DNA from: Candidatus Enterovibrio altilux
Lineage (GTDB): Bacteria > Pseudomonadota > Gammaproteobacteria > Enterobacterales > Vibrionaceae
NCBI RefSeq assembly: GCF_002381345.1
Contig: NZ_CP020660.1
Span: 62,001-126,000, forward strand
DNA: 64,000 bases
Reading direction: 5' to 3'
Position 1 is the first letter of the stretch. Every line of letters begins with the position of its first letter. This document shows, piece after piece, positions 22,661-33,142 of the stretch. The notes under the pieces are model-generated. The model was given only the letters and a program-made list of their open reading frames with translations. It was not told where the DNA came from and did not search any database. A program made the position numbers and the translations under genes.

Positions 22661-23624
22661 GGCTCTGTTTCCTAATTTGAATGCAGATAATGAATTTCAG
22701 TATAATGAACTATTAGGTGCTCACTTTTGTTTTAGGCATACTTAGCTCGATTAGCTTATGTAACGCTTTTATCATAGCTTCGGTTTAACCAATGTAGGCA
22801 TTGCAATCCCTTAGGTTCAACGCTTCTCTGAGTAGTTTTGGACTCGAACCGTTGCCGTCTCTGCTATGGAACGTTTATAATAGCTATGCATCATTTTTCA
22901 ATGCTGGTTTGAACCTTCTAATTTTTGGTAACTGACCACTAAATTACATGAGTGACCGAACTCTCCAAAAACTGCTTCCTTCCTTGATGGGATGATTGGA
23001 ACCGCTCATTTAATGCGAACGGTTTCATAACCGCCATTGCCTGATATTTTATTAATTTTTCGCGAGGCCAATTTGAACAAGTTAGGTAGCACTTCACCGG
23101 CAGTCATATTTAATGCACTTAACCCAGCAGGAATGATTTCATGCGTATTGATATCTACTACTAAATGTAACTTGCGCCAGGCTCGCAGTTTCCCATCAGT
23201 ACCATGCTTTGTTATTTTCCATTGTCCTTCACCTTAGACTTTGAAGGCCGTAGTAATGACTAAGCCGCTAAATAAAGGAAGTCTCCCATGATTACCCTGC
23301 TTAGTTTTATTCCATAGCTAAATAGCTTCTTCATCAATTAAGAAGGTTAGTAAACCCCGATTAATTAAAGCTTCATTATACGGTTCCTATTAGTTATTTG
23401 GCAGTTTAGTTCCCTGATTTAGTAAATAAAATCGCTTTGAATAAAAAAACCCTTCGGAGGGAAATTAGGTTTAAGTGATTATAATGCCTAAATTAATGCA
23501 ACTTACGTCACGATAAAAGCATTAAATAAACTGACAGGGATAGGTATGTCTAACACGAAAGTTCTCGTCTAATAGGGAATTATGTTGAGATTCAATATCT
23601 GAATTTAAATTAGGAAACAAAGTT
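22661..23624 (-). mobile_element. Composite IS5-family relic, minus copy with plus 3' arm
   Basis: Minus copy 22661-23433 (starts GGCTCTGTTTCCTAATTTG, ends CCTGATTTAGTAAATAAAA) followed by a plus arm 23434-23624 (TTGAATAAAAAAACCC ... AAATTAGGAAACAAAG). The minus copy lacks about 210 bp: the reading jumps at TAGTAATGACTAAGCCGC (about 23251), the site where the two AATGGCTAAGT repeats would recombine. The arm is about 190 bp rather than 225, so the inner junction has lost some bases. No transposase frame survives. Confidence 0.85.
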
Positions 23625-24052
23625 TAAATTCACTGATGACGCATCCACTTTAAAAGAGGCTAATCATATGTACAATTTACTGTAGATACGGTTCTTTATT
23701 TTCATAAAGAAAATAAGACTAATATTTTGGAATAAATAATGTGAAGAATATAGTTATCCACAAAATTTGTGGGTAACCTCTGCCAAAAATGAGTCTGATA
23801 GTAATCTCTATAATCAATATATTTTTAATTCAACATGCTAAAGTAGAACGTTATTTGATAAATTTCCGAATGAGAGATACAATTCAAAGTTGAATAAAGC
23901 TTGTTTAAGTAAATAAAAATAAAATGATTCTATTTTAATATCCCATTAATAATTTATAGGTCACTTTTTAATCACCCGAATTTAGCTCTAAAATTCCATG
24001 AAATAGATTAATTTTGTGCTAGTAGCACGCACTCGATTCTGCAGTGCTAATC
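23625..24052. other. Spacer with an inverted pair of DnaA-box-like 9-mers
   Basis: AT-rich, no gene. At 23754-23762 is TTATCCACA and at 23768-23776 its near-inverse TGTGGGTAA, separated by five bases, making a 23-bp interrupted palindrome. Nothing else interpretable; no terminal repeats or long open frame. Confidence 0.45.
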
Positions 24053-25257
24053 ATCTTTATTTCTTAATTTGAGCTCAGATAGCAAATTTTAATATGATTT
24101 ACTATAAGAAGAATGCTTTTATTTTAGACATACTTAGTTCTGTTAGCTAATTTAACGTTTTTATAATGGTGTAGACTTCACTAATTTGATATTGTAATCC
24201 TTAGCTCAATGTCTCTCCCAGTAGTTTCTTAACTTGAAATATTGCCGTCTTTGGCAGGGAATTAAGGAGCGTTTATGGTAGCCATATTTCGTTTTCCAAT
24301 GCTGATTAGAACCGTATCATTTCTGGCGACTTATCGTTAAATTACGCGGATGATTGCGTTCCCCAAAAATGGTTTTTCTTCGTTGCATAAGTGAAACTTC
24401 TCATTTAATCGGAACGTTCTTATAACATGGTCTGGTGTGGCAAGCATCACCGACTAATGTTACATTAATTTTTTAACGAGTTTACTGGAGCAAGTTAGGT
24501 AGTATTGGGTCGTCAAGTCACATTTGATGCACTTAACTTAGTAACAATGATTTCAGACGTATTTATATCTATCGCTAAATGTAACTTGCGTCAGACTCGC
24601 TGTTTCCCATTAGTACAATTTTTTTACTTTCCATTCGCTTTCATCGTAAACTTTGAGTTTAGTAGCATCAATGGTTAAGTGCTGGATGGTTACTTTAGTC
24701 TTTGTTTTGAACTCGACGCTAACTCTTTTGGCTCGCTTGTTAAGACGTGAATAGTGAGGGCATGACAATAGTAGTTGAGTCAGTTTAAAAATAAAATTAA
24801 TGAATTCTTGATGACTTCTTCATGGCATGGAGAATACGCATTTAACCGTTGGGCTGTCGTTATGGTTAAATTGTTGAAAAGCCGAAATTTTTGATGATTA
24901 CCTAGCTTAATTTGATTTCATAGCTGAATAGCTTCTTTATCAATTCAGAATGTTAGTTAGCTACGATTGATTAAAGCTTGATTATACTGCTTGTAGTTAG
25001 TTGTTTTGTAGCAAAGTTTATCCATAAACCTGAATATTTAAGTTAGTTTAGCTGTTTAAAGAGTAGACTGATAATTTAGTTCCTTGCTTTAGGAAACACA
25101 GCCCTAAGGGAGCACACAGTTCAGATTAATGAAATCTACGGCATGATAAAAGCGTCAAATAAGCTGACAGGACTAGATATGCCTAAAACGAAAGTGATTG
25201 TTTAATAGTGAATTATGCTGGAGTTTGCTCTTTGAACTCGAATTAGGAAACAAAGTC
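24053..25257 (-). mobile_element. Composite IS5-family relic, minus copy with 150-bp plus arm
   Basis: Nearly full-length minus copy 24053-25103 (left TTTATTTCTTAATTTGAG, right TTTAGGAAACACAGCC) joined to a plus arm 25104-25257 that begins CTAAGGGAGCACACAG and ends AATTAGGAAACAAAGTC. The same junction (IS end followed directly by CTAAGG) is present in the 1032-2183 relic. The minus copy here is not deleted at the 11-bp repeat. All reading frames are interrupted. Confidence 0.85.
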
Positions 25258-25558
25258 ACTTGATCCTAAAGCGTGAATATTATTATGATTCATAGTCAGT
25301 ACAATAATATGCGTTTTAACTTTCATTATACTCAAACTGGAAGGTTCAATAGTGGTGCAGATCTCAACCATTGTTCATTTTGTATCTTTGCTAGGTACTT
25401 ATTTGCTGGCAAAAAAATTTAATAGCAGAGGTAGCCGCAATAATCATACCGAGAATAAGTGAATACATGGGCAGACTTTGTATACTTGGATGCTGATGAT
25501 TGAACGCATGTTTAATCAAGCTCTTTCTTCACCAAAGTATTACATGATGATTCCGTGG
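25258..25558 (-). other. Spacer with possible membrane-protein tail
   Basis: On the minus strand a frame of about 40 codons ends at 25391 (reading LPMYSLILGMIIAATSAI, then KFFCQQIST and a TAG). It has one hydrophobic stretch like a transmembrane helix and could be the tail of a lost gene or a very small membrane protein. I see no convincing start or family. The rest is unremarkable. Confidence 0.25.
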
Positions 25559-26053
25559 CTAGGGTAGTTTTATATGCTTCTTTTCTATTTTTTCTGCACG
25601 ACGACGACGGAAAAAAGCTTGAATCTGTTCACGACATTCTTTTTTCATCACTCCACCTTGAAAAGCGACATGGTGGTTAACACCTTCATAATTAAACAAG
25701 TTCATGATACTCCCTGCTGCCCCCGTTTTTGTATCAGGTGTTCCGTAGACTACTTTTTTAATACGACTGTGTACCATAGCGCATGCACACATTGGACACG
25801 GTTCTAGCGTGACATACAATACGGCATCTAACAAACGGTAATTTTCAAGCGTTCTCCCCGCGTGACGTAATGCTATCATTTCCGCATGTGCCGTTGCATC
25901 ATGCTGACCAATTAAACGGTTCCAACCTTCGCCAATTACGATGTTATGAAGAACGATAACGGCACCTACTGGCACTTCTCCCTCCACTCCTGCATTGCCA
26001 GCAAGCTCGATTGCTCGTTGCATGAATTGGTAGTCTATTTCGATTTGTGTCAT
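25559..26053 (-). CDS. tadA: tRNA-specific adenosine deaminase TadA
   Basis: Deaminates A34 to inosine in tRNA-Arg(ACG), essential for decoding. The zinc-deaminase motifs are complete: His56-Ala-Glu58 (TAHAEMIAL) and Cys86-Pro-Met-Cys89 (EPCPMCACAM). The frame opens at 26161, but the first 36 codons run into IS5-derived DNA (the relic begins at 26127), so the conserved-looking start MTQIEIDYQFM at 26053, with GGAA about 10 bases upstream, is preferred (164 residues; E. coli 167). ATGs at 26065 and 26074 are alternatives. The IS end lies about 75 bp upstream of the start, so promoter sequence may be partly IS-derived. Confidence 0.94.
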   Translation of the reverse strand: MTQIEIDYQFMQRAIELAGNAGVEGEVPVGAVIVLHNIVIGEGWNRLIGQHDATAHAEMIALRHAGRTLENYRLLDAVLYVTLEPCPMCACAMVHSRIKKVVYGTPDTKTGAAGSIMNLFNYEGVNHHVAFQGGVMKKECREQIQAFFRRRRAEKIEKKHIKLP

Positions 26054-26126
26054 GTTGTTTTCCATAGCAGGCATGTAATCACTCGGTATGATGCTAAGTA
26101 TCTCACTGTAGCATATGTCAAAAAAG

Positions 26127-26913
26127 AGCTCTGTTTCTTCATTCAAATGCAGATAGTACATTTAAATATGATTAATGATTAAACAACCGCATTTGTTTTA
26201 GGTGTGCCTAATCTTGTCAGCTTATTTAATGCTTGTATCATGGCGTAAGTTAGACTAATCTGAGCATTATGATCTCGTAAGCTCACCGTCTTTTTGATTA
26301 GTTTTTTGATTCAAAATATTGCCGCCTTGAATAGGGAACGTTTATAATAATTATACCTTATTTTTCAATGCTTACTTGAGCTGTATAACTTCTTATAACT
26401 GACCGCTAAATTACGCGGGTAAACTCGTTTTCAAAAAATTGTTCCTTTCTTGGTGAGATGAGTGAAACCGCTCGTTTAATACGAACGGTTTCGTAACGTT
26501 GTCCGGTGTCGTAGGCGCCATCGGCTGATATTTCATTGATTTCCTCGCGGGTCTGTTTGAGTAAGTTAGGTAGCACTTCACTGTCAGTCACATTTGATGT
26601 GCTTAACTCAGCAGCAATGATTCCATACGTATTTATATCTATCCCAAGGTATAACTTGCATCAAATTCATCGTAGACTTTGAGCCCTGTAAAATAAATGG
26701 CTAAGTGTGGAATGTTACCTTTATTTTTCGTCTCGAATGTGACGTTAGCCGTTTTGGCTCGCTTATTAATGCATGAAAAGTAAGGGCATGACAACTGCAG
26801 TTAAGCAAAGTTTGAAACAAAGTTTATGCCTAACACGTAAGCGATTGTTTTATAGTGAATCATGCTGGTGTTTGCTATCTGAATTGGAATCAAAAAACAA
26901 AGCTATATGATTA
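26127..26913 (-). mobile_element. Truncated composite IS5-family relic
   Basis: Minus copy 26127-26820 (start AGCTCTGTTTCTTCATTC) breaking off after GACAACTGCAGTTAAGC, then about 90 bp of plus-oriented right end (26821-26913; TTTATGCCTAACACG ... ACAAAGC). The missing part is the third of the element that encodes the N-terminus of the transposase. Longest open frame 61 codons (TDSEVLPNLLKQTREEI). It lies directly upstream of tadA. Confidence 0.83.
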
Positions 26914-26960
26914 CATGAACACGTTAATTTAGCTATTGTTATTGGGTATTCTCTTTCTCT

Positions 26961-27155
26961 TCATCGAAAATTTTTTCTAAAATTTTCAATTTCGTCGAAT
27001 CTCGCCTCGTGACCGAGTATTGCATCAGCTTGCTTGCTAGGTGTATTCAGCTTTTTAAGTGCGGCATCTAGCATTACGTCTAGCGTATCGACTGTTTTAG
27101 CTCTGCGAAAAAAAATGAGCCAATCTGTCCGGTTGGAAGGTTTTGTCTTTTGCAT
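26961..27155 (-). CDS. Hha/YmoA-like small regulator
   Basis: A 64-residue protein, MQKTKPSNRTDWLIFFRRA, then KTVDTLDVMLDAALKKL and GHEARFDEIENF. The pattern TDWL..FRRAKTVDTL...L......L.......AD...H.ARFDEI resembles the Hha/YmoA family ([20 protein letters not shown]...ADHRLAEL), which modulate H-NS at transferred and virulence genes. The ATG at 27155 has AAGAGAG at good spacing; the frame's earlier start at 27173 lacks this. Small basic cytoplasmic protein. Assignment is by eye over a short protein, hence moderate confidence. Isolated between tadA and IS relics. Confidence 0.55.
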   Translation of the reverse strand: MQKTKPSNRTDWLIFFRRAKTVDTLDVMLDAALKKLNTPSKQADAILGHEARFDEIENFRKNFR

Positions 27156-27330
27156 ATACTCTCTTGATTGCAACGTTGAGAAGTTATTTTAAGTAAGATT
27201 GATTTGAAAGGAAGTGTCTATCATTTATGGAATGATTTTAATTGAAATAAGCAAATTATGATAGTAATATGTATTTATACAAATGATCTTTCTAGATTAA
27301 GTATGTTTATTATATCTTTATTTTTGTATT

Positions 27331-27383
27331 TATACCAGTAATCATTGAAAATCTTTAGTTTATTAAAGATGCAGGCTCATGCT
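27331..27383. repeat. Short intergenic repeat copy
   Basis: TACCAGTAATCATTGAAAAT followed by AGATGCAGGCTCATGCT resembles the repeat after ispA (15491-15540) and the ones after ptsG (30611) and the coiled-coil gene (54172), which share TTGAAGATG..GGATTTAGCATC-type cores. It ends only a few bases before an IS relic begins at 27389. Confidence 0.45.
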
Positions 27384-27388
27384 CTACA

Positions 27389-28753
27389 CTGTTTTATTTC
27401 GTAACTTGAGTTTAGATAGCACATTTTAACATGATTAACTATGAAACGAGTGCTTTTATTTTAAGCATATGTAGCTTGGTTAACTTATGTAACTCTTTTA
27501 TCATGGCGTAGATTTCGCTAATCTGAGCATTATAATTCCTTAAGCTCAATGTCCCGCTAAGTAGTTTTTTGACTATAAATATTGTCGTCTCTGATCGGCA
27601 ACATTTATAGTAACCATATCTCGTTTTGCAATGCTGATTGGAACTGTATTACTTCTGGGAACTGACCGCTAAATTACACGGATGATCTCGTTCCTCAAAA
27701 GTTACTTCTTATTTTGGTGGTATGAGTGAAACTGCTCGTTTCATACGAACGGTTTTGTACATTTATCTGATATAGCAAGTATCGCCGTCAGTTACATTTG
27801 ATGTATGTAACTCAGCAGCAATGATTTCATGCTTACTTATACCGACCGCTAAATGTAATGTATGCCAGACTCGTTATTTCCCATCAGTGCCATGCTTTTT
27901 TACTGTACATTTTCCTTCGCCACAGGCTTTGAGCTCTGTAGCATCAATAGATAAATCAATGAGGTCTCTCATTATTATAATGCTTAGTTTGATTCCATAG
28001 CTGAATAGCTTTTTAATCAATCCAAAATGTTAGTTAGTTACGATTGATTATACTGCCTCCAGTTAGTTGTTTTGTAGCGAAGATTGCTCATAGACCCGAA
28101 TATTTGAGTGAGCCTAGTTGTTCAAGGTGCTAGTTGAAAATTTAGTTCCATAATTTAGGAAATAAAACGAGTTACTAGAAACGTTCGATGGCAGAGATAG
28201 TAATGGTTCAAGTTAAAAAACTATTAGTAGGGATCTTAAGTCTAATGAATCACATAACTCAGATTAGTGAAACCGGCGGCATGATAGAAGTGTTAAATAA
28301 GCTGACAAGATTAAGTATGTCTAATACGAAAACTATTGTCTAATAGTGAATTATGTGGGGATTTGTTACCTGAATTTAAGCTAGGAAACAAAGTCGCTAC
28401 GGAGCTAAAAATCTATGGTAAAGGTGAATGGAAAGTAAAAAACATGGTACTAATGGAAAATGACGAATCTGACGCATGTGATATTTAGAGGTAGATATGA
28501 ATACACATGAAATTAATGCTGCTCAGTAAAGAGCGGTTTAACTTGCTTGAATAGACCCGCTGAAGGAGTAGTGAAAAATCATGCGATAGTGCTTACGACA
28601 CCAGATAATGTTACAAATTAGTACGTATTAAACGATCGGTTTCACTCATCCCACCAAGAAAAGAAGCAACTTTTTGGAAATGAGGTTATCCGCGTAATTT
28701 GGCGATCAATTACTCATAGTTATAAGGTTCAAATTCACCTTAAAAAACTAGAC
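27389..28753 (-). mobile_element. Composite IS5-family relic followed by a permuted middle segment
   Basis: Minus copy 27389-28169 (TGTTTTATTTCGTAACTTGA ... TTTAGGAAATAAAACG), deleted at the 11-bp repeat site near 27950. Plus 3' arm 28170-28395 (TTACTAGAAACGTTCG ... AGGAAACAAAGTC). Then, unusually, 28396-28753 is the middle of a plus copy (GGAGCTAAAAATCTATGG ... GTTCAAATTCACC), which in an intact element lies immediately before the arm sequence. So arm and middle appear in permuted order. Confidence 0.83.
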
Positions 28754-29166
28754 AACGATTCTACATTTTTAATAAATTAAATACTTTCAATAAGTAAGAG
28801 TATAGACTTACTTTTAGCTTACTGGTATAAGGTTAAATTATATTGAAAATATTATTACAATATGTATTATTTTATTACATATAATAACTTTTTTTAAAAT
28901 ATTTTCTTTATTATTATTTAAATAATTTAACTAAAAGCATCCGTTTAAATTATTTAAATACAATAGCTTAATTAGCCTGATAAATACAATTAATGTGATT
29001 TTGTTTGTGATATATATATAGTTTTTAACTAAACTCACTGTATGACATAGAGTCATATAAGCAGCATCTTTATATTATACATTCATTTACACATATTGAT
29101 AAGTTGTCTAGCACTCAATTGGATAGAGGTTTGAGTGTAACTTGCATTATCCTCAGGAGCATTATT
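28754..29166. promoter_or_regulatory. AT-rich leader upstream of ptsG
   Basis: No gene. Very AT-rich, with several TATAAT-like hexamers (for example TATATTATAC near 29073). Half of a CRP-type site (AATGTGATTTTGTTTGTGA near 28991) is present, but not a full TGTGA-N6-TCACA palindrome. The ptsG ribosome site is CTCAGGAGC at 29153-29161. The ptsG promoter should lie here; I cannot place it exactly. Confidence 0.35.
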
Positions 29167-30600
29167 ATGTTTAAAAATCTTTTTGCAAATCTGCAAAAAG
29201 TCGGTAAGGCACTGATGCTACCCGTATCAGTAATGCCTGTTGCAGGCATTTTGCTAGGTATTGGTGCTGCAGACTTCTCGTGGCTACCAAGCATTGTTTC
29301 TACCACTATGATGAGCGCTGGCGCTGCAATTTTTGGGCATATGGGATTGTTGTTCGCTATTGGTTTAGCCCTTGGCTTTACAAATAACAATGGTGTTTCA
29401 GGCCTAGCGGCAGTAGTAGGCTACTACATCATGATCAATATACTGAAGGTTATGGCTGGTGTATTCGGAGTTGAATCAATCGAGACTGGTGTGTTGGGAG
29501 GTATTTTGGCTGGGGGTGTTGCAGCTTGGGTCTTTAACCGTTTCTTCCGCATTCAATTACCGGATTATATTAGTTTCTTCGCAGGTCAACGTTCAGTACC
29601 AATTATCACTGGTTTCTTAAGTATTGGGCTTGCAATTGTTTTGTCGGTTATTTGGCCTCCGATTGGTTCGATTATTGCTACGTTCTCTCACTGGGCCGCG
29701 GTTCAAAATCCTGAATTAGCTTTTGGTATTTATGGCATTGTTGAACGTGCGTTAATCCCCTTTGGATTGCACCATATTTGGAACGCACCGTTTTTTTATG
29801 AAGCAGGTCAATGTATTACACCAGCTGGTGTGACCCATACTGGTATCTTGACTTGCTACATGGTAGCTGATGAAACATCACGTATGACAGGGAATGGCTT
29901 TGGTCAATTAGCTGGTGGATTTATGTACAAAATGTTTGGTTTGCCAGCTGCTGCTATTGCAATATGGCACACTGCTAAACCGGAAAACCGAGCTAAAGTT
30001 GGTGGAATGATGATGTCTGCAGCACTGACTTCCTTCTTAACGGGTATTACTGAACCAATAGAATTTGTATTCCTTTTTGTTGCCCCAGTTCTTTATGTTA
30101 TTCATGCTGTACTGGCTGGCACTGCATATGCTCTGACTAACATCTTAGGTATGGTTCATGGGACATCGTTTTCTCATGGTTTGATTGACTTTGTTGTTTT
30201 GTCAGCTAATTCGCAAAAAATATGGTTGTTTTTATTATTGGGTATGGCATATGCAGTGTTCTATTATATTGTATTTCGTGTCACTATCGTGAAGCTCGAT
30301 CTGAAAACACTTGGGCGTGAAGATGAAGAAAAAAATGATAAAATGACAATGAGCAGCGGCTCTGATATGGCTAAGGAATTAGTCATGGCACTTGGTGGTA
30401 AAGACAATATCACCGGTTTAGATGCATGTATCACTCGTCTTCGCATTGCTGTTGCTTCAACTGATCATGTTGATCAAGATAAGCTAAAGAAATTAGGTGC
30501 AGTTGGTGTGGTTATTGTAGGTGGAGGTGTTCAAGCGGTCTTCGGCACAAAGTCTGATAACTTAAAAGCAGAAATGGATGAGTGGATTCGTAATAACTAA
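29167..30600 (+). CDS. ptsG: PTS glucose-specific transporter IIBC
   Basis: Inner-membrane enzyme IICB that imports and phosphorylates glucose. The 477 residues contain a multi-helix IIC domain (residues 1 to about 380, with [35 protein letters not shown] and [17 protein letters not shown]) and a C-terminal IIB domain with the phosphorylation cysteine Cys421 in [13 protein letters not shown]. The Cys numbering equals that of E. coli PtsG. The frame starts at 29104, but the ATG at 29167 follows AGGAG at 8 bases and gives the family start [20 protein letters not shown]. No other PTS gene is adjacent. A short intergenic repeat follows the stop. Confidence 0.95.
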   Translation: MFKNLFANLQKVGKALMLPVSVMPVAGILLGIGAADFSWLPSIVSTTMMSAGAAIFGHMGLLFAIGLALGFTNNNGVSGLAAVVGYYIMINILKVMAGVFGVESIETGVLGGILAGGVAAWVFNRFFRIQLPDYISFFAGQRSVPIITGFLSIGLAIVLSVIWPPIGSIIATFSHWAAVQNPELAFGIYGIVERALIPFGLHHIWNAPFFYEAGQCITPAGVTHTGILTCYMVADETSRMTGNGFGQLAGGFMYKMFGLPAAAIAIWHTAKPENRAKVGGMMMSAALTSFLTGITEPIEFVFLFVAPVLYVIHAVLAGTAYALTNILGMVHGTSFSHGLIDFVVLSANSQKIWLFLLLGMAYAVFYYIVFRVTIVKLDLKTLGREDEEKNDKMTMSSGSDMAKELVMALGGKDNITGLDACITRLRIAVASTDHVDQDKLKKLGAVGVVIVGGGVQAVFGTKSDNLKAEMDEWIRNN

Positions 30601-30610
30601 TACCCATGGT

Positions 30611-30648
30611 CATACCCAATTAACTTGAAGATGCAGGCTTTAGCATCT
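30611..30648. repeat. Short intergenic repeat copy after ptsG
   Basis: CATACCCAATTAACTTGAAG then ATGCAGGCTTTAGCATC, 11 bp after the ptsG stop. Matches the repeat at 54172-54211 (TTCAATTAATTTGAAGATGA..GGATTTTGCATC) and, more loosely, those at 15491 and 27331. This resembles a short intergenic repeat that I recall as common in Vibrionaceae genomes. Confidence 0.5.
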
Positions 30649-30757
30649 AAAAAGTAGTATTCATCTTGAACTTCAAAGCATATGCACTTTTTGGGAGAAT
30701 AGCTGTTAACAATTGTTTCATAACTGATCTGTTGGGTTAATATTTGGGCCACAAGAA

Positions 30758-32007
30758 AGCTATGTTTCCTAATCCAAGTTTAAATAGCAAACCGCAACAT
30801 AATTCATTATTAAACAATTACTTTCGTTTTAGGTATACCTAGCTCTGTCAGCTTATGTAACGCTTTTATCATGGCGGAGGTTTCGTTAATATAAGTATTA
30901 TGATCACTTAGGTTCAATGTACTTTTCGTAATTTTTTGATTCAAAACATTACCATTTTTGATATGGAGTATTTGTGGTAATCATACCTCTTTTTCTTGTG
31001 CTTGTTCGAATCGTATAGCTTTTGGTAAGTAACTGTTAAATTATGCTACTTACCTGATTCCTAATAAGTTATTCCTTTTTTAGTGGAATGATTAGAACCA
31101 CTCGTTTCATACAAATGATTTCGTAACATTGCCTTGTGTCGTAAGTTTCATCGCCGGATATTTCATTGATTTTTCGGTAAGTTTGTTTAAGCAAATTACG
31201 TAGCATTTAACGGCCAGTCATATTTGATGCATTTAACTCAGCAGCAATGACTTCATGCGTATTTATATCTATGGCTAAATGTAACTTGCGCCAGACTTCG
31301 CTGTTTTTCATTAGTACCAGAGCTTTCTTACTTTCATTCGTCTTCACTGTAAACGTTGAAACTTGCAGAATTAATGGTTAAGAGCTGGGTGGTTCTTAGT
31401 TTTCGTCTTGAACATAACATTAACCGTTTTCACTCGCTTGCTAATGAATAGTGAGGTGCGTGACAACGGCAGTTGAGCAAGTTTGAAAATAGAATTAATG
31501 AATCCTTGCAGAGCTCTCAATGGCATTTAAAATGCGCATTTAACCATGAGAGGCATCATAATGGCTAAATCGTTAAATAAATTAGGTTTCCCATGATTAT
31601 CCTGCCTAGTTTGATTCCATAGCTAAATAGCGTCTTCATTAACCCAGAATGTTAGTAACCCACGATTCATTAAAGCTTGATTATACTGCTTCCAGTTAGT
31701 TGTTTTGTAGCGCAACTTGTTCATAAATTTGAATGTTTAAGTTAACCTAGCTGTTTAGCAGTGTAGATTGATAATTTAGTTCCCTTATTTAGAAAATAAA
31801 GTTGCAGAGATGGTAATGTCTTGAATTAAAAACTACGTGGAGGGACATTGATCCTAATGGACTACAACGCTCAGATTGATAAAACCTACGCCATGATAAA
31901 AGCACCAAATAAGCTGATAGAATGAGTTACACCTGAAACAAAAGTAATCGTCTAATAGTGAATTGTATTGAAATTTGCTATCTGAATTTGAATTAGAAAA
32001 TAAAGTC
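30758..32007 (-). mobile_element. Composite IS5-family relic, minus copy with plus 3' arm
   Basis: Full-length minus copy 30758-31803 (AGCTATGTTTCCTAATCC ... TTATTTAGAAAATAAAG) plus a 205-bp plus arm 31804-32007 (CAGAGATGGTAATGTCTTGA ... TTAGAAAATAAAGTC). The arm junction has lost about 20 bp relative to the canonical GGTTACCATAAACG start. No internal deletion at the 11-bp repeat. Reading frames are destroyed throughout. Confidence 0.85.
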
Positions 32008-32468
32008 TTTAGGATGAACCTGATCATATTGCAAATCATTACTAATGGGAATGCTTTTTTTATTTAATGAACTTGATTATGGTAAAGAACTGGGATTAGG
32101 TTCGTTTCAAGGTAAGCTAGTTTATTTTCGTATTTTATATAGTAAAAGAGCCTACCACAGGGCTTTCACTCAAAAAAATTTTTCCATAAAAATGTTTAAT
32201 GTGATACTGCAAGTAATTTAGAAATTATCTTACCATGTCATATGAAGAATAAACTTAAATACTATTTAATATAGATAGTCAAGAAAAAGCAAAAAATAAT
32301 AGTTTTATGAAACCGCTTTCACTTGCTTGGTCAATAAATCGTAAAACACGTCTAAATTTAAGTTTTTTTATGGTTTTTCAGATACAAGTAATTATAATAC
32401 TAAGCACTTATTTTGTCAATTCGTATGCAATCTCTATTGTCGTCTTGCACAAAGAGACAGGAAGGAAA
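32008..32468 (+). other. proQ upstream region with an unnamed short ORF
   Basis: 32051-32221 is a 56-codon plus-strand ORF (MLFLFNELDYGKELGLGSFQ..., ending FNVILQVI) preceded by ATGGGA. The N-terminal half has protein-like composition, but I know no family, and it could be the remnant of a gene formerly upstream of proQ. After it the sequence is AT-rich to the proQ start and should hold its promoter. A partial hairpin AGAGCC..GGGCTTT near 32145-32165 is within the ORF. Confidence 0.3.
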
Positions 32469-33125
32469 ATGGAAAATACTGAAAAACTGGTCAATAGCAA
32501 ACAAATTATTGCCTATATCGCTGAACTTTTTCCAAACTGTTTTACTCTAAGAGGTAAAGCGCATCCCCTAAAAATTGGCATATTCCAAGATTTGTCAGAG
32601 CGTATTGCTGATGATCCAAAGGTAAGTAAAACCCAACTTCGTGCCGCTATTCGTCAATATACATCTTCCTGGCGTTACCTTTACGGTATGAAAGCTGGCT
32701 CTGTTCGCGTGGATCTAGATGGTGTTAATTGTGGTGAACTTGAGCAAGAGCATATTGACCACGCTCAAACAATATTAGCTGAGAGCAAAGCTCGTGTTGC
32801 AGAACGTCGTAAAGAACAAGTGGTAGAGCAGGATAAGAAAAAGGCGAATGGGAAAGACAAGAAAAGGCTGAAAGTAGATAAATTAACAGCTAACCAAATA
32901 ACACTTCGATCAAAAAAAATAAAAAATACCAAGGTTAATAAGAAACCTGTTGAGTTACGTCGTGAACTCAATACTAAAGATATTATTGTAGGTAAGCACG
33001 TTAACATTAACATAGGCAATGGTAACATGCCCGCTACGGTTGTAGAATTGAATAAAAATGAGATTCGCGTACGTTTGAGTAATGGTTTGACCATGCTAAT
33101 TAAGGCGGAACACCTCAACTCATAA
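32469..33125 (+). CDS. proQ: RNA chaperone ProQ
   Basis: FinO-family RNA-binding protein that stabilises small RNAs and 3' ends of mRNAs. The N-terminal FinO/ProQ domain is clear ([65 protein letters not shown], the last near residue 80). A lysine-rich linker follows (residues 110-165), and the C-terminal Tudor-like domain ends [21 protein letters not shown]. The frame opens at 32307, but the ATG at 32469 with AGGAA just upstream gives the family start; 218 residues versus 232 in E. coli. prc follows 17 bp downstream, the conserved proQ-prc operon. Confidence 0.93.
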   Translation: MENTEKLVNSKQIIAYIAELFPNCFTLRGKAHPLKIGIFQDLSERIADDPKVSKTQLRAAIRQYTSSWRYLYGMKAGSVRVDLDGVNCGELEQEHIDHAQTILAESKARVAERRKEQVVEQDKKKANGKDKKRLKVDKLTANQITLRSKKIKNTKVNKKPVELRRELNTKDIIVGKHVNINIGNGNMPATVVELNKNEIRVRLSNGLTMLIKAEHLNS

Positions 33126-33142
33126 AGGAAAATCCGCGACGC

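Noticed and set aside
23754-23776. Replication origin at the DnaA-box pair
   Set aside because: Only two boxes, no dnaA/gidA neighbours, no AT-rich 13-mers array; insufficient for an origin.
26054-26161. Longer N-terminus for TadA
   Set aside because: The extra 36 codons include IS terminal sequence and are not part of the family.
28754-29166. Full CRP site upstream of ptsG
   Set aside because: Only half-site TGTGA sequences in direct orientation are seen; the palindrome is incomplete.
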